DNA of 38,756 nt from Nitrospira sp. Its GTDB lineage: Bacteria; Nitrospirota; Nitrospiria; Nitrospirales; Nitrospiraceae. Under the pieces are notes generated by a model. That model ran no database searches, had not been told where the DNA came from, and worked only from the letters and a program-made list of their open reading frames with translations. Shown here piece by piece: positions 37,653 through 38,756 of the stretch (position 1 is the first letter of the stretch; each line of letters opens with the position of its first letter). The stretch covers positions 1 through 38,756 of the forward strand of contig VGXD01000001.1 in the NCBI GenBank assembly GCA_016873525.1, given 5' to 3'. The position numbers were made by a program, and so were the translations under genes.

Positions 37653-38756
37653 ATGCCGACAGAAGAGTTACGCAAGGACGCCGACCGCTACCTGATGAAC
37701 ACCTATGCCCGCACGCCGATCTCGATCGTGCGCGGGCGCGGCAGCCGGGTCTACGACCTGGAAGGCCGGGAATACCTGGACTTTGTCGCCGGCATCGCCG
37801 TCAACGTCCTCGGCCATTGCCACCCCGACGTCGTCGAGGCCATCCAAAAGCAGGCGCAGCAGCTCCTGCACACGTCCAACCTCTATTATACGGAACCCCA
37901 GGTCCAGTTGGCCCGAACGCTGGTCGACCACTCCTTCGCCCAGAAAGTATTTTTCTGCAACAGCGGCGCGGAGGCGAACGAAGCGGCGATCAAGCTGGCC
38001 CGCCGGTATTCGCACCAGAAGTACGGGCCGGACCGCCACGAGATTGTGACGATGCGGCAATCCTTTCATGGCCGGACGATGGCCACGCTCTCGGCCACAG
38101 GCCAAGAAAAAATCCAGAAAGGGTTCGAGCCGCTGCTGCCCGGCTTTGCCTACGTCCCGTTCAACGACCTGCCCTCGGTGGAGGCGGCGATGACCAACCG
38201 CACCGCCGCCGTGCTCCTGGAACCGGTCCAGGGCGAAGGCGGGGTCCACGTGGCGGATCGCGCCTACCTCAAGGGGCTGCGGGAGTTGTGCCGGTCGCGC
38301 GATGTGCTCCTGATATTCGACGAGATTCAGACCGGCATGGGCCGGACCGGAACCTTGTTTGCCTACGAGCAATTGGGGGTCGAGCCGGACATCATGACCT
38401 TGGCCAAGGGCCTGGGGGGCGGCGTGCCGATCGGCGCCTGCCTGGCGACGGACGAGGTTGCGGCCGCCTTCACGCCGGGAACGCATGCCTCCACGTTCGG
38501 CGGCAACCCCCTGGCCTGCGCGGCGGCCCTGGCGGTCCTGCGCGTCCTGCTGGAAGGCCGGGTGTTGGAACAAGGCCGCCGGATGGGCGAGTACCTGGCC
38601 AAGGGCTTGCTGGACTGCAAGGACCGCCTCCCGATCGTCAAGGATGTGCGCGGGCTCGGACTGCTGCGCGGCATGGAGCTGGCGATCGACGGGAAGCCGG
38701 TCGTGGCAGACTGCCTTGCCCGCGGCATTCTGATCAATTGCACGGCGGATCGGGTG
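37653..38756 (+). CDS. argD: Acetylornithine aminotransferase, 3' end missing
   Basis: PLP enzyme of arginine synthesis converting N-acetylglutamate semialdehyde to N-acetylornithine. The gene runs off the window end; 368 codons are present of a usual 390-400. Visible are YLMNTYARTPISIVRGRG, DFVAGIAVNVLGH, FCNSGAEANEAAIKLARR, SFHGRTMATLSATGQ, EPVQGEGGV, LLIFDEIQTGMGRTG and the PLP lysine in TLAKGLGGGVPIGA, then HASTFGGNPLACAAA. The family also includes succinylornithine and 4-aminobutyrate enzymes, but this motif set and length favour ArgD. The ATG at 37653 keeps the conserved YLMNTYAR N-terminus; ATG 37695 is the next. Divergent from the DUF2628-like gene. Confidence 0.93.
   Translation, partial: MPTEELRKDADRYLMNTYARTPISIVRGRGSRVYDLEGREYLDFVAGIAVNVLGHCHPDVVEAIQKQAQQLLHTSNLYYTEPQVQLARTLVDHSFAQKVFFCNSGAEANEAAIKLARRYSHQKYGPDRHEIVTMRQSFHGRTMATLSATGQEKIQKGFEPLLPGFAYVPFNDLPSVEAAMTNRTAAVLLEPVQGEGGVHVADRAYLKGLRELCRSRDVLLIFDEIQTGMGRTGTLFAYEQLGVEPDIMTLAKGLGGGVPIGACLATDEVAAAFTPGTHASTFGGNPLACAAALAVLRVLLEGRVLEQGRRMGEYLAKGLLDCKDRLPIVKDVRGLGLLRGMELAIDGKPVVADCLARGILINCTADRV

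Overview
The window reads as a continuous stretch of a GC-rich bacterial chromosome. It most likely comes from a Nitrospira-type member of the Nitrospirota. That assignment is inferred from the gene order around the aromatic and S1 cluster, the stand-alone protein built of repeats like the C-terminal domain of protochlorophyllide reductase subunit B, and the style of the small zinc-ribbon and secreted proteins. I could not confirm it by a search. No phage, transposase or CRISPR array is visible.

Region 1 (1-12.6 kb, all + strand) is a dense housekeeping block: ruvB, then pheA-hisC-aroF-tyrA-aroA-cmk-plsC-rpsA-sppA, then an HU/IHF gene and the PCP_red-like repeat protein. The shikimate end-pathway genes (DAHP synthase, EPSP synthase, prephenate dehydratase and dehydrogenase, an aminotransferase) sit with nucleotide, phospholipid and ribosomal genes. 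Shikimate genes aroE and aroK lie separately at 28-29.3 kb. Three gene junctions carry inverted arms made of 7-bp iterations; one holds the stop codon of tyrA in one arm and the start codon of aroA in the other.

Region 2 (12.7-21 kb) is more accessory: lipoproteins, a seven-repeat FG-GAP lipoprotein, a D,D-carboxypeptidase, and a LysR regulator divergent from a truncated-haemoglobin lipoprotein that is coupled to a DsbA-like oxidoreductase. A three-gene membrane cassette contains tandem paralogues. A strongly paired three-way-junction RNA candidate lies at 13412-13495 between convergent genes.

Region 3 (21-29.3 kb) has a minus-strand operon htrA-lipB-gdhA with 4-nt overlaps, a primary-type sigma factor with its own terminator, then + strand trmI (possibly leaderless)-SDR, a compact structured element, and a small secreted protein-aroE-aroK operon.

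Region 4 (29.3-38.8 kb) holds two paralogous RRM RNA-binding proteins, each with a predicted leader of about 190 nt and a strong intrinsic terminator. They bracket tRNA-Arg(UCG) and a lower-GC accessory patch. After that come a helical protein of unknown function, gpmA, a small secreted protein with a WSTDT repeat, a PilZ protein next to an EamA transporter, an unknown 282-residue protein, a zinc-ribbon/DUF2628-like membrane protein, and the start of argD, cut by the window end.

Coordinates include stop codons. Starts were chosen by Shine-Dalgarno (SD) match, overlap and family length. Promoters were assigned by eye from sigma-70-like hexamers with 16-18 bp spacing.
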